Below, piece after piece: positions 20,609 through 29,411 of a stretch of 64,000 nucleotides of DNA; the stretch's first letter is position 1; every line of letters starts with the position of its first letter. The position numbers and the translations under genes were made by a program. The notes under the pieces are model-generated. The model saw nothing but the letters and a program-made list of their open reading frames with translations. It did not search any database and was not told the origin of the DNA. The DNA comes from Actinomycetota bacterium (GTDB taxonomy: Bacteria > Actinomycetota > Actinomycetes > Propionibacteriales > Nocardioidaceae). The stretch covers positions 62,001 to 126,000 of the forward strand of contig WLJH01000007.1 of NCBI GenBank assembly GCA_009701885.1. The letters are read 5' to 3'.

Positions 20609-22483
20609 TCAGAACGCAGCCTCGTCGAGGTCCATCAGCGCCAGGTCGGTCGACTCGGCGATCGCGCGCTCGGCGGAGAGCTTCGGGAGCACGTTCTGCG
20701 CGAAGAACTGCGCAGCGGCGACCTTGCCCTCGTAGAACGCCTTGTCCTTGCCGCCGCCGTCGGGGCCGCCGAGCTTCTCCAGCGCGACCTCGGCGCCGCG
20801 GAGCAGCAGCCAGGCGCAGACCACGTCACCGAGCGCCATCAGCAGGCGCGAGGTGTTGAGGCCGACCTTGTAGATGTTGCGGATCTCCTCCTGCGCCGAC
20901 ATCAGATCGTTGATCAGGTGACCGACCATGGCGTTGGCGTCGTCGAGCGCGGTGGCGAGCAGGGCGCGCTCGTTCTTCAGCCGGCCGTTGCCGGCCTCGG
21001 CGTCGAGGAACGCCTGGATCTCGCCGGCCACGTGGCCCAGCGCCCGGCCCTGGTCCTTGACGATCTTGCGGAAGAAGAAGTCCTGGCCCTGGATCGCGGT
21101 GGTGCCCTCGTAGAGGGTGTCGATCTTGGCGTCGCGGACGTACTGCTCGATGGGGTACTCCTGCAGGAAGCCGGAGCCACCGAAGGTCTGCAGGGACTCG
21201 GTGCCCAGCAGGGTCCACGAGCGCTCGGAGCCGTAGCCCTTCACGATCGGCAGCAGCAGGTCGTTGACCGCCTCGGCGAGCTTGGTCTCCTCGGAGTCCA
21301 TCGTGCCCTCGTGCTCGGCGATCATCACCTTGTCCTGCCAGGAGGCGGTGTAGAGCACGAGGGCGCGCATCGCCTCGGCGTAGGACTTCTGCGTCATCAG
21401 CGAGCGGCGCACGTCGGGGTGGTGGGTGATCGTGACGCGCGGCGCGGTCTTGTCGCCGGACTGGGTCAGGTCGGCGCCCTGCTGGCGGGTCTTGGCGAAC
21501 TCCAGGGCGTTGAGGTAGCCGGTGGAGAGGGTGGCGATGGCCTTGGTGCCGACCATCATCCGGGCGTTCTCGATGACCTGGAACATCTGCGCGATGCCGT
21601 CGTGGACCTCGCCGAGCAGCCAGCCGCGGGCCGGCTCGCCGCCGCCGACGGCCGGGTCGCCGAAGGTGACCTCGCAGGTGTTGGAGACCTTGATGCCCAT
21701 CTTGTGCTCGACGTTGGTGACGTAGGCGCCGTTGCGCTCGCCCAGCTCGCCGGTCTCGAGGTCGAAGTGGAACTTCGGGACGATGAAGAGCGAGAGGCCC
21801 TTGGTGCCCGGGCCACCGGCGCCCTCGACGCCCGAGGGGCGCGCGAGGACGAGGTGGATCACGTTGTCGGAGAGGTCGGACTCGGCGGAGGTGATGAACC
21901 GCTTGACGCCCTCGATGTTCCAGGTGCCGTCCTCGTTGGGGGTCGCCTTGGTGCGACCCGCGCCCACGTCGGAGCCGGCGTCGGGCTCGGTCAGCACCAT
22001 GGTGGCGACCCAGCCCTTGTCGATCATGAGCTGTGCGATCTTCTTGTCGCGCTCGATGCCGTTGCGGTGGAGCACGCCGGCGAACATCGGGCCGGCGCCG
22101 TACATCCAGATGGCGGGGTTGGCGCCGAGCACCAGCTCGCCCAGACCCCAGGAGATCGTCGGCGGGGCGGGCGTGCCGCCCAGCTCGGCGAAGGTCTGCA
22201 GGCGCCAGAACTCCGAGTCCATCCAGGCCTGGTAGCTCTTCTTGAACGACTCGGGGAGCGGCGCGGTGTTGGTGGCCGGGTCAAAGACCGGCGGGTTGCG
22301 GTCGGCGTCGACGAAGGACGCGGCGAGGTCCTCGCGGGCGAGGCGCTCGACCTCGGCCAGCACCTCGCGGGCGGTGTCGCCGTCGATGTCGGCGAACGGA
22401 CCGGTGCCCAGGACCTCGTCACGGTTGAGCACCTCGAAGAGGTTGAACTCGATGTCGCGCAGGTTGCTCTTGTAGTGGCTCAC
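20609..22483 (-). CDS. Acyl-CoA dehydrogenase (large, FadE5-like)
   Basis: [70 protein letters not shown]. Confidence 0.93.
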   Translation of the reverse strand: MSHYKSNLRDIEFNLFEVLNRDEVLGTGPFADIDGDTAREVLAEVERLAREDLAASFVDADRNPPVFDPATNTAPLPESFKKSYQAWMDSEFWRLQTFAELGGTPAPPTISWGLGELVLGANPAIWMYGAGPMFAGVLHRNGIERDKKIAQLMIDKGWVATMVLTEPDAGSDVGAGRTKATPNEDGTWNIEGVKRFITSAESDLSDNVIHLVLARPSGVEGAGGPGTKGLSLFIVPKFHFDLETGELGERNGAYVTNVEHKMGIKVSNTCEVTFGDPAVGGGEPARGWLLGEVHDGIAQMFQVIENARMMVGTKAIATLSTGYLNALEFAKTRQQGADLTQSGDKTAPRVTITHHPDVRRSLMTQKSYAEAMRALVLYTASWQDKVMIAEHEGTMDSEETKLAEAVNDLLLPIVKGYGSERSWTLLGTESLQTFGGSGFLQEYPIEQYVRDAKIDTLYEGTTAIQGQDFFFRKIVKDQGRALGHVAGEIQAFLDAEAGNGRLKNERALLATALDDANAMVGHLINDLMSAQEEIRNIYKVGLNTSRLLMALGDVVCAWLLLRGAEVALEKLGGPDGGGKDKAFYEGKVAAAQFFAQNVLPKLSAERAIAESTDLALMDLDEAAF

Positions 22484-22733
22484 GGGGGCCCACCTTCTGC
22501 TCTCGGGAACCGGCGTCGCATGGGGGCAGCACGTCGGTGTGCTACTGGCCGGTAATAAGCGATGATACGCGCGAGTAACTTAGCGGGCAACCACTTCCGG
22601 GTGACGTCCAGATCGGCCGGAACCGGTGCCTGGCAAGGGAATCCGGTGACCGACCGCGTCGGGGCCGCGGCGGCGGGCTGGCCAGGTCGACGATGTCGAG
22701 TGACTCGATCGACTCCTCTGACACACTGGCCCC

Positions 22734-23192
22734 ATGCGCGTCTCCGCCAAGTCCGACTACGCCCTGCGGGCGCTGATCGAGATGTCGGGACGCGTCGGGG
22801 GCCCCGCCGTGAGCGCCGAGGAGCTCGGCAGGCTGCAGGACATCCCTCGCAACTTCCTGCAGGCGATCCTCGCCGACCTGCGCCGCGCCGGCGTCGTGCT
22901 GAGCCAGCGCGGCCAGTCCGGCGGGTGGCGGCTGGCCCGTCCGGCCAGCGAGGTCTCGGTGGCCGACGTGATCCGTGCCGTCGACGGCCCGCTCGTCTCC
23001 GTCTACGGCCTGCGCCCGGAGTCGGTGGAGTACAACGAGCGCGCCGAGCCGCTCCAGCAGGTCTGGATCGCCGCCCGTCGCTCGCTGCGCGACGTCTTCG
23101 AGCACGTCTCCATCCAGCAACTCGCCGACCAGCAGCTGCCCGACTGCGTGTCCCAGCGGACCGCGGACGAGGACGCCTGGGCACCGCACTGA
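22734..23192 (+). CDS. Rrf2-family transcriptional regulator
   Basis: MRVSAKSDYALRALIEMSGRVGGPAVSAEELGRLQDIPRNFLQAILADLRRAGVVLSQRGQSGGWRLARPASEVSVADVIRAVDGPL. Confidence 0.92.
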   Translation: MRVSAKSDYALRALIEMSGRVGGPAVSAEELGRLQDIPRNFLQAILADLRRAGVVLSQRGQSGGWRLARPASEVSVADVIRAVDGPLVSVYGLRPESVEYNERAEPLQQVWIAARRSLRDVFEHVSIQQLADQQLPDCVSQRTADEDAWAPH

Positions 23193-23244
23193 CCGCCGGG
23201 ACGGCCGGCTCGACGTACGACGGGGGGCCGGTGCGGCCCCCGGG

Positions 23245-24435
23245 TCAGCCCTCGACGAGGGCGGCGGCGAGCCGGGTGCGGAGGCTGGCCCGCTTGCGCT
23301 CGAGCTTGGCGTTGCGCTTGAGGAGGTCCTCGACGTGCTCGCGGGTGCGGGCCAGCTCGACCAGCAGGTCGCCCAGCGCGTCGGTGGTGGTCGCGAGCCG
23401 CTCCTCGGTCGTGGGCTCCACGACCGCCCGGACCGGCGCGGGCGAGGGCAGCAGCGGCGTGGTGTCGCCGACGACGTCGTACCCGCCGTCGGCGAGGGCC
23501 TTGCGCCAGCGCTCGCCGAGGTCGAGGAGCTCCTCGTGCAGGTCCGCGGGTGCCGGGGGGAGGGCGTCGGAGGTCGGTGCCAGGTGGGCGTCGACCAGCT
23601 GGCGCCGGATCCGCCCGTCCGCGCGGCCGTCGACCGAGGCGTTGACGCCGCGCAGCACCTCGAGCGAGCCCAGGGACGAGCCCAGGGACGAGCCCAGCGC
23701 GCCCGCGGCACCCGTCGCACCGGCGGGGCCCGAGAGGCCCGCCGGGTCGAGGGTGACGGCACTCGCGTGGGTGTCGACCGGCAGCGCGCCGGGGTCGGCG
23801 CCGACGACGCGGGCGACGCACCGCCAGGTGGCGAGGACCGGGTCCTCGCCCGGCTGCGGGACCACGACGTGCACCCGGTCGGGGCGGCGCAGCTCCGAGG
23901 ACCAGCGCTCCAGCACCTGCTCCACGTCCTGGTCGGCCCAGAAGGCACCGGCCTCGTCGAGTCGGCGGGCCGGGTCCAGGACGCGGCGGGCGTAGCGACG
24001 CAGCTCCAGGTCGGAGCCGGCGCGGACCGCCTCGGACCACGCGGCGACCAGCTGCCGCGCGGGGTCGGCCAGCGTCGCGACGAGGTGTACCTCGAAGCCG
24101 GCGAGGCTGTCCAGCAGCAGGGCGACCTGCTCACGCGTGGCGCCGGCCAACAGGTCGTCGGAGACGACGACCGCGTCGTGGGTCTTGGCGCCCTCCTTGC
24201 GCGCACGCTTGCACAGCAGCGCGAGGGTCCCCTCGACCTCCTTGCGCTTCAGCCCGTAGGTGCCGTGCAGGCGGCGCAGCTCCAGGGCGGCACGACGCGC
24301 CTCGTCGGCGCTGCGGGCAGGGACCCGGACGCCGGCCTCCGCGAGCGGGCCGGCGTGGGCGGCGAGCACGGCGGCGAGGCCGCCGGCGCCGGTGTGGGGG
24401 AGTCCGAGGTGGACGACGAACCTGCGCTTGGCCAT
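23245..24435 (-). CDS. Hypothetical protein, sulfotransferase-like N-terminus
   Basis: MAKRRFVVHLGLPHTGAGGLAAVLAAHAGPLAEAGVRVP resembles a sulfotransferase PAPS-loop region; C-terminal coiled coil. Confidence 0.65.
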   Translation of the reverse strand: MAKRRFVVHLGLPHTGAGGLAAVLAAHAGPLAEAGVRVPARSADEARRAALELRRLHGTYGLKRKEVEGTLALLCKRARKEGAKTHDAVVVSDDLLAGATREQVALLLDSLAGFEVHLVATLADPARQLVAAWSEAVRAGSDLELRRYARRVLDPARRLDEAGAFWADQDVEQVLERWSSELRRPDRVHVVVPQPGEDPVLATWRCVARVVGADPGALPVDTHASAVTLDPAGLSGPAGATGAAGALGSSLGSSLGSLEVLRGVNASVDGRADGRIRRQLVDAHLAPTSDALPPAPADLHEELLDLGERWRKALADGGYDVVGDTTPLLPSPAPVRAVVEPTTEERLATTTDALGDLLVELARTREHVEDLLKRNAKLERKRASLRTRLAAALVEG

Positions 24436-24503
24436 GCCGCCAGCGTGGTCCCGCCAGGGGAGCGGCAGGTGAACGGCGGGGTGGCGCCCCGCCGACGCCT
24501 CGC

Positions 24504-24989
24504 CTAAGCCTGGGTGAAGGAGGCCATGGTGCGCTCGGGCTCCCAGTAGGCCTTCATCGAGCTCACGCGCCCCTCGTCGTCGACGACGTAGACCATGATG
24601 AGGTCGGTCGTGGTGTGCGAGCCGTCGGCGAAGGCCGTGCGGATCGAGCCGATGTTGGCGCAGGTGTTGCTGCCCGGGTTGGCGAAGGACTCGGTGATGG
24701 TGAAGGCGAAGGTGTCGATCGGCGCGATCGCCTGCTCCCAGAACGCCCGGATGCCCGCGTGCCCGCGGTGGCCCTTGCCCTCGGGGTCGAACATCGAGGG
24801 GCCGACCGGGTCCTCGACGACCCCGTCCTCGGCGTACACCGTCAGCCACTCCTCCAGGTCGCCCTTGGCGACCGCGGAGTAGGAGCGCATCGAGGCCATC
24901 CGCGCCGGGTGCTCGTCGGTGCTGGCGCGCCAGTCGATGGCGTCGGAGGTGAGGGCTGCGGGGCGGGCGGAGCCGGTCGTGGTCGTCAC
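24504..24989 (-). CDS. NTF2-like / SnoaL-type (steroid-isomerase-fold) protein
   Basis: YSAVAKGDLEEWLTVYAEDGVVEDPVGPSMFDPEGKGHRGHAGIRAFWEQAIAP... Confidence 0.8.
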   Translation of the reverse strand: MTTTTGSARPAALTSDAIDWRASTDEHPARMASMRSYSAVAKGDLEEWLTVYAEDGVVEDPVGPSMFDPEGKGHRGHAGIRAFWEQAIAPIDTFAFTITESFANPGSNTCANIGSIRTAFADGSHTTTDLIMVYVVDDEGRVSSMKAYWEPERTMASFTQA

Positions 24990-25010
24990 GAGCGGATCGT
25001 ACGACGGAAC

Positions 25011-25024
25011 GAGAACGTGTTCTA
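25011..25024. promoter_or_regulatory. Candidate TetR (KstR-type) operator GAGAACGTGTTCTA
   Basis: Fits nnnAACnnGTTnnA with AGAAC/GTTCT arms, 22-35 bp upstream of the NTF2-like gene start. Confidence 0.5.
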
Positions 25025-25091
25025 GATCTCCGTCTCTCGCGTACGTCGGCGGGACCGGCGCCCGAGGTCAGCACTGCGCCCGGGGGCTGAT

Positions 25092-25157
25092 CTGAACCGC
25101 CGAGCCGTCACTTCCGAACCGCCGACCGGGCAGTTCTGAGCCCCCGACCGGTCAGTC
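25092..25157. repeat. Three degenerate 22-bp tandem units
   Basis: CTGAACCGCCGAGCCGTCACTT / CCGAACCGCCGACCGGGCAGTT / CTGAGCCCCCGACCGGTCAGTC. Confidence 0.7.
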
Positions 25158-25784
25158 CTGCACGTGCCGCTGGGCCCACTCCACGAGCGGGCGCAGCGAG
25201 CGCCAGTCGTCGCGCACCAGGTCGAGCGCCGTGGCCGTGTGGATCTCCGGGCCGAAGCCGTGCTGCCTGCCCAGGGTCAGCGACTTGTGCCGCAGCAGGG
25301 CGATCCGCGGGTGGTCGGCGTCGAAGCCGCGCGGGTGGGTCTTGAGGGTGTCGCCGCCGACCTCGAAGCCCCGCCCCTCCAGCCCCGCGACCAGCGCCTC
25401 CAGCTCGGGTCCGAAGCGCTCGTGCGCGACGGCCTCGCGGTACGCCGCCAGGCGGGTGCCCGACGCCTCATAGAACCCGGCACCGGTGCGCAGGCCGGCG
25501 GGGCTGATCTCGACGTACCACCCCGTCGCCGGGCCGACCCCGACGTACGCGCCCTGGTGGGTCTTGTACGGCGTCTTGTCCTTGGCGAACCGCACGTCGC
25601 GGTAGGGCCGGAAGATCTTCGCGGTCCCGAACTCCGCCTCGAGCTCCTTGCACAGCGCCGTCATCGGCGCTTTCACGGACTCGGCGTACACGTGCTTGTG
25701 GGCCTCCCAGAACGACTTGGTGTTGTCGACCTCGAGGTCGTCGTAGAAGTCGAGCGCCGCGACGGGGAAACCGGTGAACTCCAC
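25152..25784 (-). CDS. DUF2461 domain-containing protein
   Basis: ALDFYDDLEVDNTKSFWEAHKHVYAESVKAPM...IFRPYRDVRFAKDKTPYKTHQGAYVG...YVEISPAGLRTGAGFYE. Confidence 0.93.
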   Translation of the reverse strand: MEFTGFPVAALDFYDDLEVDNTKSFWEAHKHVYAESVKAPMTALCKELEAEFGTAKIFRPYRDVRFAKDKTPYKTHQGAYVGVGPATGWYVEISPAGLRTGAGFYEASGTRLAAYREAVAHERFGPELEALVAGLEGRGFEVGGDTLKTHPRGFDADHPRIALLRHKSLTLGRQHGFGPEIHTATALDLVRDDWRSLRPLVEWAQRHVQD

Positions 25785-25805
25785 GACTCGACCCTAGAAG
25801 CAACC

Positions 25806-25828
25806 GAGCCCACCGCGGGGGTGGGCTC
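25806..25828 (-). terminator. Stem-loop GAGCCCACC..GGTGGGCTC downstream of tRNA-Gly locus
   Basis: 9-bp perfect arms with short GC loop, followed on the minus strand by GGTTGCTTCT. Confidence 0.6.
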
Positions 25829-25875
25829 TCGGTGGTGCGTGGTGCGTGGCGCTCTGCGCGCCCCTGGAATGTGGA

Positions 25876-26045
25876 GCGGATGACGAGACTCGAACTCGCG
25901 ACATCGACGGTGGGCAGAGCGTCGCGCTCTGCGCGCCACGTGGGGGTCTAGGGAACTGGAGCGGATGACGAGACTCGAACTCGCGACATCGACGGTGGGC
26001 AGAGCGTCGCGCTCTGCGCGCCACGTGGCGGTCTAGGGAACTGGA
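25876..26045 (-). repeat. Two 85-bp tandem copies carrying a tRNA-Gly 3' fragment
   Basis: gcggatgacgagactcgaactcgcgacatcgac at 25876, 25961 and (true tRNA) 26046, exactly 85 bp apart. The two partial units differ at one base. Confidence 0.95.
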
Positions 26046-26117
26046 GCGGATGACGAGACTCGAACTCGCGACATCGACCTTGGGAAGGTCGCGCTCTACC
26101 AACTGAGCTACATCCGC
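26046..26117 (-). tRNA. tRNA-Gly (anticodon CCC)
   Basis: Minus strand GCGGATGTAGCTCAGTTGGTAGAGCGCGACCTTCCCAAGGTCGATGTCGCGAGTTCGAGTCTCGTCATCCGC: acceptor GCGGATG/CATCCGC, anticodon loop TTCCCAA, T-loop TTCGAGT. Confidence 0.95.
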
Positions 26118-26177
26118 ACGACCGGCTGACCGGCCGCCGTCATGCTAGACGATCGGCGGCCCAGGCGGGTGCGGGGG

Positions 26178-27845
26178 TCAGCGCGGGTCGGGGAGCGGCG
26201 GGTAGCGGCGGTCGCACTCGGCCGGGCCCTGGCACGAGCGCAGGTCGCGGAGCCGCGAGCGCAGGGCGTCGAGCACGTCGGCGTACCCCCGGGCGCCGCG
26301 GCGCAGGTCGCCACTGCGCAGCTCCAGCAGGTTGTCGAGCTCGTGCGGGTCGACCTCGCGGTCGTAGAGCTCGGACTGGCCGGTGAAGTGCTCGGCGTAG
26401 GTGTAGCGGGCGGTCGTGACGCCGCGGAAGGCCCAGCCGTCGTTGCCGCGCACGGCTGCGCGACGCTTGGTGCCGGCTTGGATGAGCACCGTGCTGGACA
26501 GCGGTCGCGCCCGGTCGCCGCGGAACAGGTCCAGCAGCGAGCGCCCGTCGACGCGGCCCGAGCGGCGCACGTCCTCCAGGGCGCCGGCGGCGTCGAGGAT
26601 GGTGGGCGCGAGGTCGACGGTCTCGGCGAGGGCGGTCGAGGTCTCGCCCGAGGGGACTCCGGGACCGCGGACCAGCAGCGGCACCTGGAGGTTCTCGTCG
26701 TAGACCTGGTTCTTGCCGCGCAGCCGGTGCTCGCCGAGCAGGAAGCCGTTGTCGGAGGTGAAGACCACCAGGGTGCGGCCGAGCTCGCCGGTGCGCTCGA
26801 GGGTGCGCAGGATCGAGGCGTTGGCCTCGTCGACGGCCGCGAGCGAGCGCAGTCGCTGCCGGTGCGTGCGCAGCACCTCCGCCTCGGGCACCTTCGCGCC
26901 GATCCCGGAGTAGCGCGGCTTGTCGGACACGTCGGCCTCGTTGTACGACGGCTTCCGCATCGACGGCGGGCGGGCGTCGTGGTGCAGCCGGTCGTGCCGC
27001 TCGGCGCTGAACGGGTAGCCGACCGGCTTCCCGCCGACGATCGCCTCGTGCGGCGCGACGTGGCTGACCCACAGGAAGAACGGCTTCGCGGCCGGGGCCT
27101 GCTCGCGCACCCACGCCGACGAGCGCCGCGCCAGCACGTCCGTGGCGTAGCCCTTCGGCGTGACCGGGCGCCCGTCGTCGAGGAAGGTCGTGCGCGTGTA
27201 GGCGTAGGTGCGCTCGGTCGTCGGGTCCCACCAGTCCCAGCCGCGCGGGCGGGGCGAGCGGGCGGTGTAGCCGTTGAGCATCTTGCCGGTGAAGCCGGTG
27301 CGGTAGCCGGCCTGGCGCATCCAGGTCCCGAGGTTTCCGCGCAGGTTGCGCCCGTCGCGGTACGCCGCGAACCGTGCGTGGCCGCCGAACGGGCCGTCGT
27401 TGTGCTTGACCCCGTTGTTGTGGGCGTACTCCCCGGTGAAGATCTCCGCCCGGGCCGGGCAGCACAGCGGGTGCGGGGAGATCGCGTTGACGAAGTCGAC
27501 CCCGCGCCCGCCCAGGAGGCGACGGGTGAGCGGCATGGCGGAGAGGTCGGTGTCGGCCTGGTCGTCGGTGGTGATGAGCACGATGTTGGGGCGGCGGGCC
27601 TTGCGGGCCGACGGAGCGACCGCGCCTGGTCCCGCGCCGGCCGCTGCCGGGGCGAGGGCCGCCGGGGCGAGGGCCGCGGCGCGGACGGTCGCGCCGCGTG
27701 AGGTCGCGTCGTCACCGGTGGGGTCGGGTGCGACGACGCCGACGGCCAGGACCCCCGCGAGCACGGTGAGGCCCACCTGGGCGGCGAGCGCGACGGCGCG
27801 GCGGCGCGTCCGTGCGGGCGCGGACGGGCGACGGGAGAGGGACAC
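26178..27845 (-). CDS. Secreted sulfatase-family hydrolase
   Basis: RRPNIVLITTDDQADTDLSAMPLTRRLLGGRGVDFVNAISPHPLCCPARAEIFTGEY (C-x-P-x-R signature, metal-binding DD) with N-terminal signal region. Confidence 0.92.
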   Translation of the reverse strand: MSLSRRPSAPARTRRRAVALAAQVGLTVLAGVLAVGVVAPDPTGDDATSRGATVRAAALAPAALAPAAAGAGPGAVAPSARKARRPNIVLITTDDQADTDLSAMPLTRRLLGGRGVDFVNAISPHPLCCPARAEIFTGEYAHNNGVKHNDGPFGGHARFAAYRDGRNLRGNLGTWMRQAGYRTGFTGKMLNGYTARSPRPRGWDWWDPTTERTYAYTRTTFLDDGRPVTPKGYATDVLARRSSAWVREQAPAAKPFFLWVSHVAPHEAIVGGKPVGYPFSAERHDRLHHDARPPSMRKPSYNEADVSDKPRYSGIGAKVPEAEVLRTHRQRLRSLAAVDEANASILRTLERTGELGRTLVVFTSDNGFLLGEHRLRGKNQVYDENLQVPLLVRGPGVPSGETSTALAETVDLAPTILDAAGALEDVRRSGRVDGRSLLDLFRGDRARPLSSTVLIQAGTKRRAAVRGNDGWAFRGVTTARYTYAEHFTGQSELYDREVDPHELDNLLELRSGDLRRGARGYADVLDALRSRLRDLRSCQGPAECDRRYPPLPDPR

Positions 27846-27955
27846 CGGGAGCCCTTCGGGTCAGGTGCGGGAGGGAGCGTCAGCAGGCTAGCCGCGGCCA
27901 CCCCCGCGGCGCAGCGGACGCGGCCGGCCCGGCCAGGCAGCGGGGAGGTCGGAGC

Positions 27956-28723
27956 TCAGGGCAGGCGGGTGAGCGCGGCGTACCGCGGGTCCAGGCCGTC
28001 GCCGGAGGAGCGGCCGGTGAGCCGACGGTGCACCCAGGGCGCGGCGGAGGTGCGGATCCACTCCGCGTGCTGGCGCAGCTGCGCGCGCCGGTCGAGCACC
28101 TCGATCTCGCGCGGGCTCGGCACGACCAGGTCGTGCTCGACGCCGAGCGCGTCGAGGACGGCGACGGCCATCCGCTGGTGGCCGGCCGGTCCCATGTGCA
28201 TCCGGTCCTCGTCCCAGTAGCCCCAGTGGCGGTACTCCCGCATCCGCCAGAAGTCCACGACGGTGGCGCCGTGCCGGTCGGCGGCCTCGCGGACCAGCTC
28301 GTTGTAGAGGGCGAACCGTCCGCGCAGCAGGCGGTACGTCGCGGAGCCGCCCGGGTCGAAGGCGGTGAAGACGACCAGCCGGGCGCCGGTCGCGGCCAGC
28401 CGCCCCAGCGCGTCGTCGTACGCCGTCACGAGGGCGTCGACGTCGACCTGCGGTCGCAGGATGTCGTTGGCGCCGGCGTAGATGCTCACGAGGTCCGGCT
28501 CGAGCGCGAGCGCGGGCTCGAGCTGCTCGGCCAGGATCGGCAGCAGCTTGCGGCCGCGGATCGCGAGGTTGGCGTAGCCGAAGTCCGGCTCCCGTGCGGC
28601 CAGCACCTCGGCGACGCGGTCGGCCCAGCCGCGCACGCCGTTCGGGCGCGCGGGGTCGGGGTCGCCGACCCCCTCGGTGAAGGAGTCGCCGAGGGCGACG
28701 TAGCGGCGGAAGGACGGCGGCAC
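27956..28723 (-). CDS. SGNH/GDSL hydrolase
   Basis: MPPSFRRYVALGDSFTEGVGDP...VSIYAGANDILRP...DRMHMGPAGHQRMA. Confidence 0.92.
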   Translation of the reverse strand: MPPSFRRYVALGDSFTEGVGDPDPARPNGVRGWADRVAEVLAAREPDFGYANLAIRGRKLLPILAEQLEPALALEPDLVSIYAGANDILRPQVDVDALVTAYDDALGRLAATGARLVVFTAFDPGGSATYRLLRGRFALYNELVREAADRHGATVVDFWRMREYRHWGYWDEDRMHMGPAGHQRMAVAVLDALGVEHDLVVPSPREIEVLDRRAQLRQHAEWIRTSAAPWVHRRLTGRSSGDGLDPRYAALTRLP

Positions 28724-28791
28724 GCGACGACCCTATGCGGCGGTCGCGGGACGTCGTTCCCGCGTGGGCGTGCGGCGGCTAGGGTCAGCGC

Positions 28792-29367
28792 GTGCTGCTC
28801 TCAGACCGGGACATCGTGGCCGAGATCGACGCCGGCCGGATCGTGCTCGACCCCTACGAGGCCGGGATGCTCCAGCCCTCGTCGATCGACGTGCGCCTCG
28901 ACCGCTTCTTCCGGGTCTTCGACAACCACAAGTACCCCCACATCGACCCCGCGCAGGACCAGTCGGACCTGACCCGGATGGTCGAGCCCGAGGGCGACGA
29001 GCCGTTCATCCTGCACCCCGGGGAGTTCGTGCTCGGCTCGACGTACGAGGTCGTGAGCCTGCCCGACGACATCGCCGCGCGCGTGGAGGGCAAGTCCTCC
29101 CTGGGTCGGCTCGGGCTGCTGACCCACGCGACCGCAGGTTTCGTCGACCCGGGCTTCTCCGGGCACGTGACGCTCGAGCTCGCCAACGTGGCGACCCTGC
29201 CGATCAAGCTCTACCCCGGCATGAAGATCGGCCAGTTCTGCTTCCTGCGGCTGACCTCGCCCTCGGAGCACCCCTACGGCTCGGCGAAGTACGGCTCGCG
29301 CTACCAGGGCCAGCGCGGCCCCACGCCGTCGAAGTCGTTCAAGGGCTTCCACCGCACCCAGATCTGA
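28792..29367 (+). CDS. dcd: dCTP deaminase
   Basis: [43 protein letters not shown]...[35 protein letters not shown]. Confidence 0.97.
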   Translation: MLLSDRDIVAEIDAGRIVLDPYEAGMLQPSSIDVRLDRFFRVFDNHKYPHIDPAQDQSDLTRMVEPEGDEPFILHPGEFVLGSTYEVVSLPDDIAARVEGKSSLGRLGLLTHATAGFVDPGFSGHVTLELANVATLPIKLYPGMKIGQFCFLRLTSPSEHPYGSAKYGSRYQGQRGPTPSKSFKGFHRTQI

Positions 29368-29392
29368 GCCGGGAACCCCTAGTTAGGCAGTC

Positions 29393-29411
29393 CTAAGTTA
29401 GGGTTGCCTAC
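29393..29411. promoter_or_regulatory. Candidate DtxR/IdeR iron box CTAAGTTAGGGTTGCCTAC
   Basis: 13/19 matches to TTAGGTTAGGCTAACCTAA, abutting the start codon of the SIP gene. Confidence 0.55.

Noticed and set aside
25794-26102. 102-aa ORF MVERDLPKVDVASSSLVIRSSSLDRHVARRARRSAHRRCREFESRHPL...
   Set aside because: It is a translation of the tRNA-Gly gene and its 85-bp partial repeats; CREFESRHPL-type peptides are typical tRNA artefacts.
25876-26117. Integrated prophage or ICE at tRNA-Gly
   Set aside because: No integrase, excisionase or phage genes near; flanking genes (DUF2461, sulfatase) look chromosomal. Only the fragment array remains as a possible trace.
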